Origin: Staphylococcus massiliensis CCUG 55927
GTDB lineage: Bacteria > Bacillota > Bacilli > Staphylococcales > Staphylococcaceae
Reading direction: 5' to 3'
Length of the DNA stretch: 64,000 nucleotides
Assembly (NCBI RefSeq): GCF_000298075.1
Contig: NZ_JH815593.1
Coordinates: forward strand, 937,543-1,001,542
In this document: positions 47,573 through 56,621 of the stretch, piece after piece
Numbering within the stretch: the stretch's first letter is position 1
Layout: every line of letters starts with the position of its first letter
The notes under the pieces: generated by a model
The model's database searches: none
What the model was told of the DNA's origin: nothing
Seen by the model: only the letters and a program-made list of their open reading frames with translations
Made by a program: the position numbers and the translations under genes

Positions 47573-49231
47573 TTATTTCTTTTTTTCGCCTGTTTCACGG
47601 TCAATACTTTTATCAAAATATGCGTACTTGTAAGAATATTCGCCACCGATTTGGTTGTAGATAATACCTTTTAGTTGAGGGTTAATTAATTCTGCTTGTC
47701 CTTTTTGGTAGATAGGTGCTACGGGAGCGTCATTAAGCATCATTTCTTCAGCCTTTTTCATAGCTGCTTGTCGCTCCTTAGGTTTAGTAAGCAATTTACC
47801 ATTCGCATCTTTAACGAGCTGATCATATTCTTTATTCGACCAACCAGTATTATTATTCGAGTTACCAGTCGTCATGATATTCAGGAATGTTAGTGGGTCT
47901 GGATAATCTGGCCCCCAACCAGATAGTGATGCTTCATAAGTTTCATTTTGTTCTAATGTTAATCGTTGTTTAAATGGCATTTGTTTAACTTTCAAAGTAA
48001 CACCAGGAAGATTTTTCTCAACTTGTGCTTTGATAAACTCAGCAGAAATTTTAGCATCTGGCGTATCTTCAGTATTCATTGAAAAGACAATCTTATCTTT
48101 ACCTAGCTGTTTTTTAGCCTTTTCTAAATGTTGTTGAGCTTCTTTAGGACTATACTTCAATGGCGATTTTATAGTAGAAGAAAAGTCCTTCCCATTAGGT
48201 GAATCAGCGGTTTTTTTAGCTGTAAAGACATCTACTGGTTCAGAACCATCATTTTTAACCGAATCTACATAACCTTTCTTATTAATTGATTTTGCAATTG
48301 CTTTTCTAAATTCTTCGTTCTTAAATGCAGGAACTGTTTTCTGGTTCATCTTAATGTAGAAAGTACTTGATAATAAACGTTTGTTCAGAGCCGGGCTATC
48401 TTCATATTTTTCTACTTGTTCAGCTACAATTTTAGTTATATCTACTGAATTAGTATCAAATAACGATGCTCCAGCTTGCTGATCTTTAAGAACCTTAAAG
48501 TTTACTCTATCAAGTTTAACAACGTCTTTATCCCAATAATTGTTGTTCTTGACAAGTTGAATACGGTCTTCAACCTTCCAATTTTTAACCTCAAATGGTC
48601 CGTTATAAACTACATTATCTGCTTTTAAACCATATTCTTTACCATACTTCTTAACTACCTTCTCGTTTTGAGGCATATAAGTTCCGAACGATGTTAATTC
48701 TTTGAAATATGGAATCGCTTTATTAAGCTCTACTTTTAAAGTATGGTCATCTAAAGCTTTTACACCAACGCTGTCTAACGGTTTCTTACCTAAGTTGGCT
48801 GCTTCAGCATTTTTAATATCATACATAATATAAGCATATTGAGATGCTGTGTCAGGATCTAATACACGCTTCCATGCAAATTCAAAATCATGAGCTGTTA
48901 CTGGGTCACCGTTTGACCATTTAGCATCTTTTCGCAATTTAAATGTATACGTTTTACCGTCATTCGTTACTTTAGGCTCACCTTTAGCAACGCCTGGTAC
49001 TGCTTTATCATCACTATCAAGAGAATACAAACCCTCATAAACTTGTTTATATACAGAGAAACTTACCGTATCTGTCACAGCTGCAGAATCAAGTGATGTC
49101 ATATCTGAAGCAATGACTTTACGTAAAGTTTGACCTTTATCGCTATATAAGCCTTCAGAGTTTCCACATGCACTTAATAAAAGCACGATTCCTAAAAATA
49201 TGCCTAATAATCTAAAGCTTTTTGATTTCAT
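47573..49231 (-). CDS. oppA: Peptide-binding lipoprotein OppA
   Basis: This 552-residue SBP family 5 lipoprotein has the lipobox LLLSACGNSEG, with the acylated Cys at about 22. It is in the position of opp3A, directly after oppF (12 bp gap). Binding-site segments include SFSVYKQVYEGLYSLD and SLSGWGPDYPDPLTFLNIM. In S. aureus Opp3 imports peptides as a nitrogen source; that role is assumed here. Confidence 0.94.
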   Translation of the reverse strand: MKSKSFRLLGIFLGIVLLLSACGNSEGLYSDKGQTLRKVIASDMTSLDSAAVTDTVSFSVYKQVYEGLYSLDSDDKAVPGVAKGEPKVTNDGKTYTFKLRKDAKWSNGDPVTAHDFEFAWKRVLDPDTASQYAYIMYDIKNAEAANLGKKPLDSVGVKALDDHTLKVELNKAIPYFKELTSFGTYMPQNEKVVKKYGKEYGLKADNVVYNGPFEVKNWKVEDRIQLVKNNNYWDKDVVKLDRVNFKVLKDQQAGASLFDTNSVDITKIVAEQVEKYEDSPALNKRLLSSTFYIKMNQKTVPAFKNEEFRKAIAKSINKKGYVDSVKNDGSEPVDVFTAKKTADSPNGKDFSSTIKSPLKYSPKEAQQHLEKAKKQLGKDKIVFSMNTEDTPDAKISAEFIKAQVEKNLPGVTLKVKQMPFKQRLTLEQNETYEASLSGWGPDYPDPLTFLNIMTTGNSNNNTGWSNKEYDQLVKDANGKLLTKPKERQAAMKKAEEMMLNDAPVAPIYQKGQAELINPQLKGIIYNQIGGEYSYKYAYFDKSIDRETGEKKK

Positions 49232-49243
49232 CGTTTTACCCCC

Positions 49244-50185
49244 TTACACCGTACTACTAAATTGTTGTCTGATGTCCCCAATTTCTTGATCGGTTGCGTG
49301 AACATAATGCCCTTCAAAGCATTCTTGCAACGTACGTTCATTTTTTAAGCTCGCATCTTCCTGATATGTAACACGTTTACGTGTACGTTCGCTCTCAGGA
49401 TCTGGTTGAGGTACGGCAGACAATAAAGATTTCGTGTAAGGATGCAACGGACGATTATAAATATCATCCGCAGAACCAAGCTCTACAATCTTACCAAAGT
49501 GCATGACAGCAATGCGGTCTGATATGTACTTAACCATAGACAAGTCATGTGCAATAAACAAGAATGTGATACCGTGCTCACGCTGAAGCTTTTGTAGCAA
49601 GTTTACAACTTGTGCTTGAATAGAAACATCTAATGCTGAAATCGGTTCATCCGCAATGATGAATTCTGGTTCAACTGCTAAGGCTCTGGCGATACCGATA
49701 CGTTGACGTTGGCCACCTGAGAATTCGTGTGGATATCGGTTCGCATGGTCTTTACGTAAACCTACAGTTTCAAGTAAATCATAGACACGTTTTTTACGAT
49801 CTCGCTTACTTTCTACTAATCTGTGAATGTCGATTCCTTCAGCCACAATATCCATAACTTTTAAACGTGGATTTAATGATGCGTATGGATCTTGGAATAT
49901 CATTTGCATCTTCTTATTAAATTTAAGTGATGCTTTGCGGCTCTTAATGTCGTTGATATTAACGCCGTTATATAGCACTTCGCCTGCCGTGGCATGGTTA
50001 AGTTTAATTAAAGCTTTTCCTGTAGTTGACTTACCACAACCAGACTCACCAACTAAACCTAACGTTTCCCCTTTATAAATCTTAAACGATACATCGTCTA
50101 CAGCACGCACTTCATTAGGTTTACCTACGTTAAAATATTGCTTTAAATTTTTAACTTCTAATAAAACATTATCTTCATGATTCAT
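49244..50185 (-). CDS. oppF: Oligopeptide ABC transporter ATP-binding protein OppF
   Basis: This 313-residue ABC ATPase has Walker A GESGCGKST, signature SGGQRQRIGIARAL and Walker B FIIADEPISALD, with the C-terminal HPYTKSLLSAVPQPDP. Its start overlaps the oppD end by 11 bp (translational coupling). It pairs with OppD to drive the permease. Confidence 0.96.
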   Translation of the reverse strand: MNHEDNVLLEVKNLKQYFNVGKPNEVRAVDDVSFKIYKGETLGLVGESGCGKSTTGKALIKLNHATAGEVLYNGVNINDIKSRKASLKFNKKMQMIFQDPYASLNPRLKVMDIVAEGIDIHRLVESKRDRKKRVYDLLETVGLRKDHANRYPHEFSGGQRQRIGIARALAVEPEFIIADEPISALDVSIQAQVVNLLQKLQREHGITFLFIAHDLSMVKYISDRIAVMHFGKIVELGSADDIYNRPLHPYTKSLLSAVPQPDPESERTRKRVTYQEDASLKNERTLQECFEGHYVHATDQEIGDIRQQFSSTV

Positions 50186-51257
50186 TTAAAGCCACCCTTT
50201 CTACACGTTCTGGTTTGTCGAAATTGTTCGGCATCGGTCGTTGCTTAAGCTTAACCATCTGTGGCGGTTCAACTTTAGGTGCACGTTCATCTAATAACCA
50301 AGATTTAACAAAGTGCGTAGGCGATACTTTAAACCATGGAGGTGCCTCTTTAAAATCTACCTCTAATGCATAGTCACTACGTCTCGCGAATGCATCTCCC
50401 GTTGGTGGGTGTAATAAATCAGGAGGCGTCCCTGGAATCGCAAGTAATTCAGTATCATTATTTGTTTCTAAATCAGGCATTGATGATAATAATCCCCATG
50501 TATACGGATGTTGTGGGTCATAAAAGATTTCTTCTACATTACCGCGTTCAATCATCTGTCCGCCGTACATAACAGCTACACGGTCTGCCACGTTCGCGAC
50601 CACACCTAAGTCGTGTGTTATGAATATAATCGACGTATCAATCTTTTGTTGAAGCTCTTTCATTAAGTCTAAGATTTGAGCTTGCATAGTTACGTCTAAA
50701 GCAGTTGTAGGTTCATCCGCAATCAATACTTTAGGTTCACATGCAAGTGCTGTTGCGATAACAATACGTTGTCTTTGCCCACCCGAGAATTGGTGTGGAT
50801 ATGCATTAAAGCGTTTCTTGGCATTAGGTAATCCAACCATTTCTAAAATTTCGATTGCGCGCTTTTTTGCATCTGCTTTATTAAATCCTCTATGCTTAAT
50901 TAATGGTTCCATAACTTGCTTTCCAATCTTCATCGTTGGATTAAGTGATGTCATCGGGTCCTGAAATATCATTGAGATATCTTTACCTCTCAATTTCATA
51001 AGTTCCTTTTCACTCTTTTTAGTCAAGTCTTCACCGTTAAATAAGACTTCTCCTTTTTTAATACGTCCTGTATTTCCTTGGAAAAGTTTCGTCAAAGCCT
51101 TAGTCGTAACTGACTTACCAGATCCAGATTCACCTACAATCGCAAGTGTTTCCCCTTTATGAAGCAAGAAATCTACACCTCGTACCGCTTGAACTTCACC
51201 TCCAGTGATATCAAACGATACATGCAAATCATTGACCTCTAGCACACGTTCTCTCAT
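50175..51257 (-). CDS. oppD: Oligopeptide ABC transporter ATP-binding protein OppD
   Basis: This 360-residue ABC ATPase has Walker A VGESGSGKSV, signature SGGQRQRIVIATAL, Walker B LIADEPTTALD, H-loop ITHDLGVV and an intact C-terminal oligopeptide domain (HPYTWGLLSSMPDL, IPGTPPDLLHPPTGDAF). It is the full-length reference for the interrupted paralogue at 42662-43711. AAGGGGGCTTTTAAAA precedes the ATG. Confidence 0.96.
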   Translation of the reverse strand: MRERVLEVNDLHVSFDITGGEVQAVRGVDFLLHKGETLAIVGESGSGKSVTTKALTKLFQGNTGRIKKGEVLFNGEDLTKKSEKELMKLRGKDISMIFQDPMTSLNPTMKIGKQVMEPLIKHRGFNKADAKKRAIEILEMVGLPNAKKRFNAYPHQFSGGQRQRIVIATALACEPKVLIADEPTTALDVTMQAQILDLMKELQQKIDTSIIFITHDLGVVANVADRVAVMYGGQMIERGNVEEIFYDPQHPYTWGLLSSMPDLETNNDTELLAIPGTPPDLLHPPTGDAFARRSDYALEVDFKEAPPWFKVSPTHFVKSWLLDERAPKVEPPQMVKLKQRPMPNNFDKPERVERVALNES

Positions 51258-51272
51258 TTTTAAAAGCCCCCT

Positions 51273-52340
51273 TTATTTACGCATTTTTGGATCAAATGCA
51301 TCTCGTAAACCATCACTAAATAGATAGAAGAATAAAATTAATAAACTTAATACAACGGCTGGAATAAATAATTCATGTGGGTGAATTAATAGTAATTGTC
51401 GACCATCATTTACGAGTGAACCAAGTGACGTTTTAGGTGCTGGAACACCGATACCAATGAAGCTTAGAAACGCCTCGAAGAATATCGCATTAGGTACCGT
51501 AAACATTGAGGTAACAATGATCGCGCCTAATGTATTAGGTAAGATGTGTTTAAAAATTAATTTTCCTTTTGAAGCACCTAATGTTTTAGATGCCATAACG
51601 AATTCTTGTCCTTTAAGTTTTAAGAACTCACCTCGAACAACACGACTCATACCAATCCAACCGGTAATCGTCATTGCAAGGATGATTGTCCAAATAGACG
51701 GTTCAAAAATTAATACGAATAAAATAACAACAATTAGAATCGGAATTGAAGCAATTATTTCGATAATACGTTGCATAATATCATCGACTCGACCGCCGAA
51801 AAATCCTGATATAGCGCCATATACGACACCGATAAATACATCGAGTAATGCAGCAACTACACCTATAAATAATGAGATTTGAGCACCCTGCCAAGTACGT
51901 GACCATAAGTCACGACCTAATTGGTCAGTCCCAAACCAAAAGTTCTCTTTAACATTTGCTTCTTCATATGCATTCTTACCATCTTCACCTTCGCCATCAA
52001 ATGGTAATAATGGTACATGTTCTAAAACTGGAACTTTAGGTGGTAAGTTACGTCTATCTATATCTTGTTCAGCATAACTATGACTATTGAGCATAGGTCC
52101 TATAAGTGCTAACAAGATAATTATGATTAAACCAATCATGCCGACGATTGCAAGTTTATTTTGTTTGAGTTGACTCCATGCGTCTTGCCAGAAAGTTCGG
52201 CTTTCACGTTTAATTTCATTATCATTCACACGTTCTCTTGTTGATTGAACGAAGTCAGAATCCATAATGCCTTCAGAAGTATGTGTCATTGTAGCGTTTG
52301 AGTGATCATCATGTGGTTTGTTAGTATTATCAATTCGCAT
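51273..52340 (-). CDS. oppC: Oligopeptide ABC transporter permease OppC
   Basis: This 355-residue permease has a hydrophilic N-terminal tail (about 1-60), then six helices and the EAA loop SKTLGASKGKLIFKHILPN. The start ATG overlaps the oppB stop by one base. It is very similar to the copy at 43730 but has a longer N-terminus. Confidence 0.95.
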   Translation of the reverse strand: MRIDNTNKPHDDHSNATMTHTSEGIMDSDFVQSTRERVNDNEIKRESRTFWQDAWSQLKQNKLAIVGMIGLIIIILLALIGPMLNSHSYAEQDIDRRNLPPKVPVLEHVPLLPFDGEGEDGKNAYEEANVKENFWFGTDQLGRDLWSRTWQGAQISLFIGVVAALLDVFIGVVYGAISGFFGGRVDDIMQRIIEIIASIPILIVVILFVLIFEPSIWTIILAMTITGWIGMSRVVRGEFLKLKGQEFVMASKTLGASKGKLIFKHILPNTLGAIIVTSMFTVPNAIFFEAFLSFIGIGVPAPKTSLGSLVNDGRQLLLIHPHELFIPAVVLSLLILFFYLFSDGLRDAFDPKMRK

Positions 52341-53272
52341 TATTTTTTCCCTCCTTGTAATCTAATTCGTGGGTCTATTAAACCGTATAATATATCAACT
52401 ATGAAAATTGATACGATAAATAAGAAACTAAATAATAAGGAGAGCGCCATAATAACCGAAAAGTCGTTCGTTTGGATAGATCGTACGAATTGATCCCCTA
52501 ATCCTGGTACACCGAAGATATTCTCAATGGTTAAGGTACCAGTTAAGATACTCGCTAACATAGGAACTAATATTGTGATTACTGGAATTAATGCATTACG
52601 TAACGCATGCCCAAATAATACACGAGCCATAGAGTTACCTTTTGCTCTTGCAAGTAAGATGTAGTCTGAGCTAAGCACTTCAATCATTTCTGCCCTTATG
52701 TAACGTGCCACTGTCGCAATAACTACTGCAGATAGTGCTAATGACGGCAAGACAACTGTAGATACGCCTTCCCAACCTGCCACTGGAAACCATTGAAGTC
52801 GTACTGAGAATACATATTGTAATAATACAGCTAATACGAATGATGGTACTGAGATTGCAATTACTGAAATAAATGTCGCTGTATAGTCCACCCAAGTATT
52901 TTGCTTAACTGCAGCTATTACGCCTAAAATTACGCCTATAACAACACCAATAATCATAGCGATTAGTCCCATTTCAAGTGATGGTAACAATCGTGGCTGA
53001 ATTAAATCCCAAACAGGCTGGTTATGATATTGAAATGAGTTACCAAAGTCCCCCGTTAACGTATTTTTTAGATAGTTTAAGTATTGAACTGGTACAGGAT
53101 CGTTTAATCCGTACTTTTCATTTAAGATTTGTTTTTGTTCCTCACTTAATTTTTGGTCGTTAAATGGTGACCCTGGCATTAATTTCATTAAGAAAAAAGT
53201 GATTGTCATTACAACAAATAATGACACCACCATGTATAACAACCGTTTTAAAGTATACCTAAGCATTTTCAA
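52340..53272 (-). CDS. oppB: Oligopeptide ABC transporter permease OppB
   Basis: This 310-residue permease with six membrane helices is the first gene of the upstream opp cluster. The EAA loop is RAKGNSMARVLFGHALRN. AAAGGGGGATTGAAA precedes the ATG. Two CodY-like boxes lie upstream. The order B-C-D-F-A matches opp3 of S. aureus rather than opp4 (A-D-F-B-C). Confidence 0.95.
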   Translation of the reverse strand: MKMLRYTLKRLLYMVVSLFVVMTITFFLMKLMPGSPFNDQKLSEEQKQILNEKYGLNDPVPVQYLNYLKNTLTGDFGNSFQYHNQPVWDLIQPRLLPSLEMGLIAMIIGVVIGVILGVIAAVKQNTWVDYTATFISVIAISVPSFVLAVLLQYVFSVRLQWFPVAGWEGVSTVVLPSLALSAVVIATVARYIRAEMIEVLSSDYILLARAKGNSMARVLFGHALRNALIPVITILVPMLASILTGTLTIENIFGVPGLGDQFVRSIQTNDFSVIMALSLLFSFLFIVSIFIVDILYGLIDPRIRLQGGKK

Positions 53273-53308
53273 TCCCCCTTTAAGATTTCAAAAAATTCTC
53301 CCTTTCAA

Positions 53309-53323
53309 AATTTTCTGAATTCA
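53309..53323 (-). promoter_or_regulatory. CodY-like box upstream of oppB
   Basis: AATTTTCTGAATTCA matches the CodY consensus AATTTTCWGAAAATT at 11 of 15 positions and lies 37 bp before the oppB start. CodY represses opp genes in amino-acid-rich conditions in S. aureus. Confidence 0.5.
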
Positions 53324-53438
53324 ACTATTTCAATTATACTCAAATTTTTATATTAAATGCAATATTGTTTTACTTTAAAAGAATAAAGTACTTTATTTTT
53401 AAATTTATCTAATGTGTCGTATTAACCTAATTTTAAAG

Positions 53439-53453
53439 AATTTTCAGAAATAA
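53439..53453. promoter_or_regulatory. CodY-like box between oppB and DUF3899 genes
   Basis: AATTTTCAGAAATAA matches the CodY consensus at 12 of 15 positions. It lies in the divergent region, so it could affect oppB and the DUF3899 gene. Confidence 0.5.
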
Positions 53454-53516
53454 ATATTTTCTTATAAAAGCATTTGAGATACAATAAGAATAACTTTAAT
53501 TAAAGAAGGTAATGGC

Positions 53517-53891
53517 ATGAGAAATTTAAAAACTTGTATCATATTTGTTATCGGCATACCAATGTTGAGTTTATTAATTTGGTTGTTTAATTCACATACT
53601 TTAGCGGTTTTTAATAATGTGTTTTTTTCAGTTAGTATTTTGACTACTTGTGGATTATTTATAGTCTTAATTGTCCAAGAAGGTGTGTTTGATGCGACAA
53701 GTTATGGGTTTAGACGACTACGTTATCAGCTTTCTCCAAAAAAGAAACGACTTGAATGGGAGAATGATGATTTTATGAACCCTAAATCTCCTAAGAAAGC
53801 ATTTTATATTGTTAAGCCTTGGGTTAAAATCGGTTTAATTATTAGCGTCATTTATGTCATTAATTCGATTATCATAAGCTTAACGTTCTAA
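53517..53891 (+). CDS. DUF3899-type membrane protein
   Basis: This 124-residue protein has three membrane helices (about 5-25, 31-54 and 98-120) separated by a basic cytoplasmic loop with FDATSYGFRRLRYQLSPKKKRLEWE. The FRR/SPKKK loop and length suggest the DUF3899 family, which has no known function. GAAGGTAATGGC precedes the ATG. It is divergent from oppB. Confidence 0.75.
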   Translation: MRNLKTCIIFVIGIPMLSLLIWLFNSHTLAVFNNVFFSVSILTTCGLFIVLIVQEGVFDATSYGFRRLRYQLSPKKKRLEWENDDFMNPKSPKKAFYIVKPWVKIGLIISVIYVINSIIISLTF

Positions 53892-53930
53892 AGACGTATG
53901 TCCACCTGAAATATACATATATTTATAAAA

Positions 53931-53972
53931 AAAGAGTTTAGGCATGTTCATTAAGAACATCCTAAACTCTTT
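53931..53972. terminator. Bidirectional terminator between DUF3899 gene and fabF
   Basis: AAAGAGTTTAGG pairs with CCTAAACTCTTT, extended by ATGTTC/GAACAT, with A and T tracts on opposite sides. It serves convergent genes. Confidence 0.9.
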
Positions 53973-53985
53973 AATTTATATCTAA

Positions 53986-55230
53986 TTACTCATCATATTT
54001 TTTAAGAATAAGTACTGCATTGTGACCACCAAATCCTAAGCTGTTACTCATCGCATAAGTGATGTCGTGGTCAATTGCTTCATTACCAACAATATCAATA
54101 TCGATTTCTGGATCTGGATTGTCAGAATGAATAGTTGGCGCAATTTTCTTATCACGAATTGATAGCGCTGAGAAAATTGTTTCAATTGCGCCTGTAGCAC
54201 CTAATAAGTGACCTGTCATAGATTTTGTAGAATTAATCTTAAGGTCTTTTACTGCATCGCCAAACGTATTCTTAATCGCTTGAACTTCGTATAAGTCACC
54301 AACTGGCGTACTTGTACCGTGCGCGTTTAAGTATTGGATATCTTTAGGTTCAATACCTGCATCTTCCATCGCTGCTTCCATAGCACGAGAACCGCCTTCA
54401 CCTTCAGGCGCTGGCGCTGTAATGTGGTAGGCATCACCTGTTGAACCGTAACCTACTAACTCAGCGTAGATATGTGCACCACGCGCTTTAGCTGATTCAA
54501 GTGATTCAAGCACTACTACACCTGCACCTTCACCCATTACAAAGCCATCACGGCCTTCTTGGAATGGGCGGCAAGCTGTTTCTCTATCTTTATTTGTAGA
54601 TAAGGCACGGCTTGCACTGAATCCAGCAATTGCCATGTATGTGATTGGTGCTTCAGTACCACCAGTAATCATCGCATCAGCGTCACCACGTTGAATAACT
54701 TTAAAAGCGTCACCAATAGAGTTTGTACCAGTAGCACAAGCAGTTACAGTTGCGCCGTTTGGACCTTTAGCACCTAAGTCAATTGATACTTGGCCTGTAG
54801 CCATATCAGGAATTAACATTGGTACGAAGAACGGACTAACACGTCTAGGACCTTTTTCTAAAAGTTGGTTATGTGCATATTCGAAAGTTTCCATACCGCC
54901 GATACCTGAACCGATCCAAACACCAACACGGCTACTATTTTGGTCTGTGATTTCAAGTTTCGCATCTTTAACCGCTTCACGAGCAGCTACAACCGCATAT
55001 TGTGTAAAACGCGCCATTTTACGCGCATCTTTTTTCTCGATGTGATCATGAATGTCAAAGTCTTTTAATTCACCAGCTAGGTTAACATTAAATTTAGACA
55101 TATCAATGCGTGTAACTTCATCGATACCATTAACACCTTTTAATGCATTATCCCAAGTTGTTTTTACATCGTTACCAAGTGGTGATAAAGCACCTAATCC
55201 TGTAATAACAACACGTTGTTTTTTACTCAT
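53986..55230 (-). CDS. fabF: 3-oxoacyl-[acyl-carrier-protein] synthase II
   Basis: FabF condenses acyl-ACP with malonyl-ACP during chain elongation. This 414-residue thiolase-fold protein has nucleophile Cys165 in TACATGTNS. The two active-site histidines are in NAHGTSTP and [10 protein letters not shown], and the C-terminal glycine-rich GFGGHNA is present. AGGAGGATTAACAT precedes the ATG. It follows fabH by 12 bp in a fabH-fabF operon under a FapR-type operator. Confidence 0.97.
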   Translation of the reverse strand: MSKKQRVVITGLGALSPLGNDVKTTWDNALKGVNGIDEVTRIDMSKFNVNLAGELKDFDIHDHIEKKDARKMARFTQYAVVAAREAVKDAKLEITDQNSSRVGVWIGSGIGGMETFEYAHNQLLEKGPRRVSPFFVPMLIPDMATGQVSIDLGAKGPNGATVTACATGTNSIGDAFKVIQRGDADAMITGGTEAPITYMAIAGFSASRALSTNKDRETACRPFQEGRDGFVMGEGAGVVVLESLESAKARGAHIYAELVGYGSTGDAYHITAPAPEGEGGSRAMEAAMEDAGIEPKDIQYLNAHGTSTPVGDLYEVQAIKNTFGDAVKDLKINSTKSMTGHLLGATGAIETIFSALSIRDKKIAPTIHSDNPDPEIDIDIVGNEAIDHDITYAMSNSLGFGGHNAVLILKKYDE

Positions 55231-55242
55231 ATGTTAATCCTC

Positions 55243-56184
55243 CTATTTACCCCATCGGATAGTAACTGCGCCCCATGTGAGACCGCCGCCAAAACCGACT
55301 AGAACTAATACATCATCATCTTTGATTTTACCATTTTCTAATTCTTGACCGATACTTAACGGAATAGAAGCCGTTGAAGTATTACCATATTTGTTCACGG
55401 AAACACTCATCTTCTCTTTAGGAAGATTTAAACGCTCACGAGCTGTTTCCATAATTCGAATGTTCGCTTGGTGTGGAAAGAACATACTAATATCATCAGG
55501 TGTAAGGTTTGCTTTTTCAACAATACGTTTAGAAGCATCACCCATGATTCTTACTGCAAATTTAAATACTTCACGACCATTCATTTTAATCGTATTCATA
55601 TCTAAATCTTGATATAAGTATTGACCGCCGATGCCATCTGAACCAAGTTCATAACTTAGTATGCCGCGTCCTTCTGATACTGGTCCTAATACTGCTGCAC
55701 CAGCACCATCACCAAATAAAATAGCTGTTGAACGATCATTTTTATCTGTAATCTTAGATAACTTTTCAGCACCGACAACTAAAACGTTTGTATAGTCGCC
55801 TGATTCGATAAAATGCTTCGCAGTTATCATTGAATACATAAAGCCTGAACATGCTGCGAGTTGATCCATTGAAGCGACCTTACGTAGACCTAAGCGCTTT
55901 TGTAAAATGTTTGCTACGGATGGAAATGGATAATCTCCTGTAGCTGTACCTACGATGACCATATCAATATCTTCAGGTTCTAAACCAGCGTCTTTAATCG
56001 CTTTTTTAGAAGCCTCATATGCTAAATCAGAAGTATCTTCATCTTCACGAGCCCAACGACGTTCTTTGATACCTGTCATTTTTGAAATCCATTCATCAGA
56101 CGTATCAAGATATGATTCAAAATAGGCATTATCGATAACACGTTCAGGAACGTGTACACCAAAACCTTTGATTCCTACATCCAT
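55243..56184 (-). CDS. fabH: 3-oxoacyl-[acyl-carrier-protein] synthase III
   Basis: FabH starts fatty-acid synthesis by joining acyl-CoA (branched primers in staphylococci) to malonyl-ACP. The 313-residue protein has nucleophile Cys112 in LAACSGFMY, a catalytic His in FFPHQANIR and Asn in [22 protein letters not shown] precedes the ATG. It is the first gene of the operon with fabF. Confidence 0.97.
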   Translation of the reverse strand: MDVGIKGFGVHVPERVIDNAYFESYLDTSDEWISKMTGIKERRWAREDEDTSDLAYEASKKAIKDAGLEPEDIDMVIVGTATGDYPFPSVANILQKRLGLRKVASMDQLAACSGFMYSMITAKHFIESGDYTNVLVVGAEKLSKITDKNDRSTAILFGDGAGAAVLGPVSEGRGILSYELGSDGIGGQYLYQDLDMNTIKMNGREVFKFAVRIMGDASKRIVEKANLTPDDISMFFPHQANIRIMETARERLNLPKEKMSVSVNKYGNTSTASIPLSIGQELENGKIKDDDVLVLVGFGGGLTWGAVTIRWGK

Positions 56185-56209
56185 GACTGTACACCTTCTT
56201 AAAATAATT

Positions 56210-56226
56210 TTAATACCAGGTATTAA
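56210..56226. promoter_or_regulatory. FapR-type operator upstream of fabH
   Basis: TTAATACCAGGTATTAA is a perfect palindrome about the central A and closely matches the FapR consensus TTAGTACCTGGTACTAA. It lies 25 bp before fabH, downstream of AT-rich promoter-like sequence, where repressor binding would block transcription. In Firmicutes FapR is released by malonyl-CoA. Confidence 0.85.
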
Positions 56227-56345
56227 TTTAACATAAGCTTGTTTTTAAATACAAGTCTCCACCATTATATAATATTTGTAAGACTATACAAATTGATTTC
56301 TATTCATTATACTTAAAGAAAGATTAAATTATGGAGGCTTGTGTC

Positions 56346-56558
56346 ATGAGATACGTCATTACATTTATTTGGGCACTGCTTTTAATGCAAATGATCAACT
56401 TTGTATTAAATAGTCTTGCTGGTGGTGGCAGCCTTAACTTCTTCACACCAATCGTTATGGCTGTTATAATCGTGATCGTTATCGCTATCTTAGATGCTAT
56501 TATGAAACCATCGAAACGCGATTCACATGCTAAATCTGAAGTTTCACATCAAAGATAA
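56346..56558 (+). CDS. YjzD-like (DUF2929) small membrane protein
   Basis: This 70-residue protein has two membrane helices (about 3-22 and 33-53) and a basic tail (KPSKRDSHAKSE). The ATG at 56346 follows GGAGGCTTGTGTC; the frame extends five codons upstream through the ribosome binding site. The N-terminal MRYVITFIWALLLMQMINFV resembles DUF2929/YjzD, which also neighbours fabH in Bacillus. The function is unknown. Confidence 0.8.
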   Translation: MRYVITFIWALLLMQMINFVLNSLAGGGSLNFFTPIVMAVIIVIVIAILDAIMKPSKRDSHAKSEVSHQR

Positions 56559-56571
56559 TTTTATAAAAATT

Positions 56572-56619
56572 GGGTCAGAGACGTTATTGATTTCTCAATA
56601 CGTTACTCTGACCCTTTTT
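56572..56619. terminator. Bidirectional terminator between yjzD-like gene and clpB
   Basis: GGGTCAGAG pairs with CTCTGACCC, extended imperfectly (CGTTATTGA/TCAATACG), with TTTTT following. Its GGGTCAGAG end resembles the GGGTCTGAG end of the composite repeat at 31938. Confidence 0.88.
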
Positions 56620-56621
56620 CA

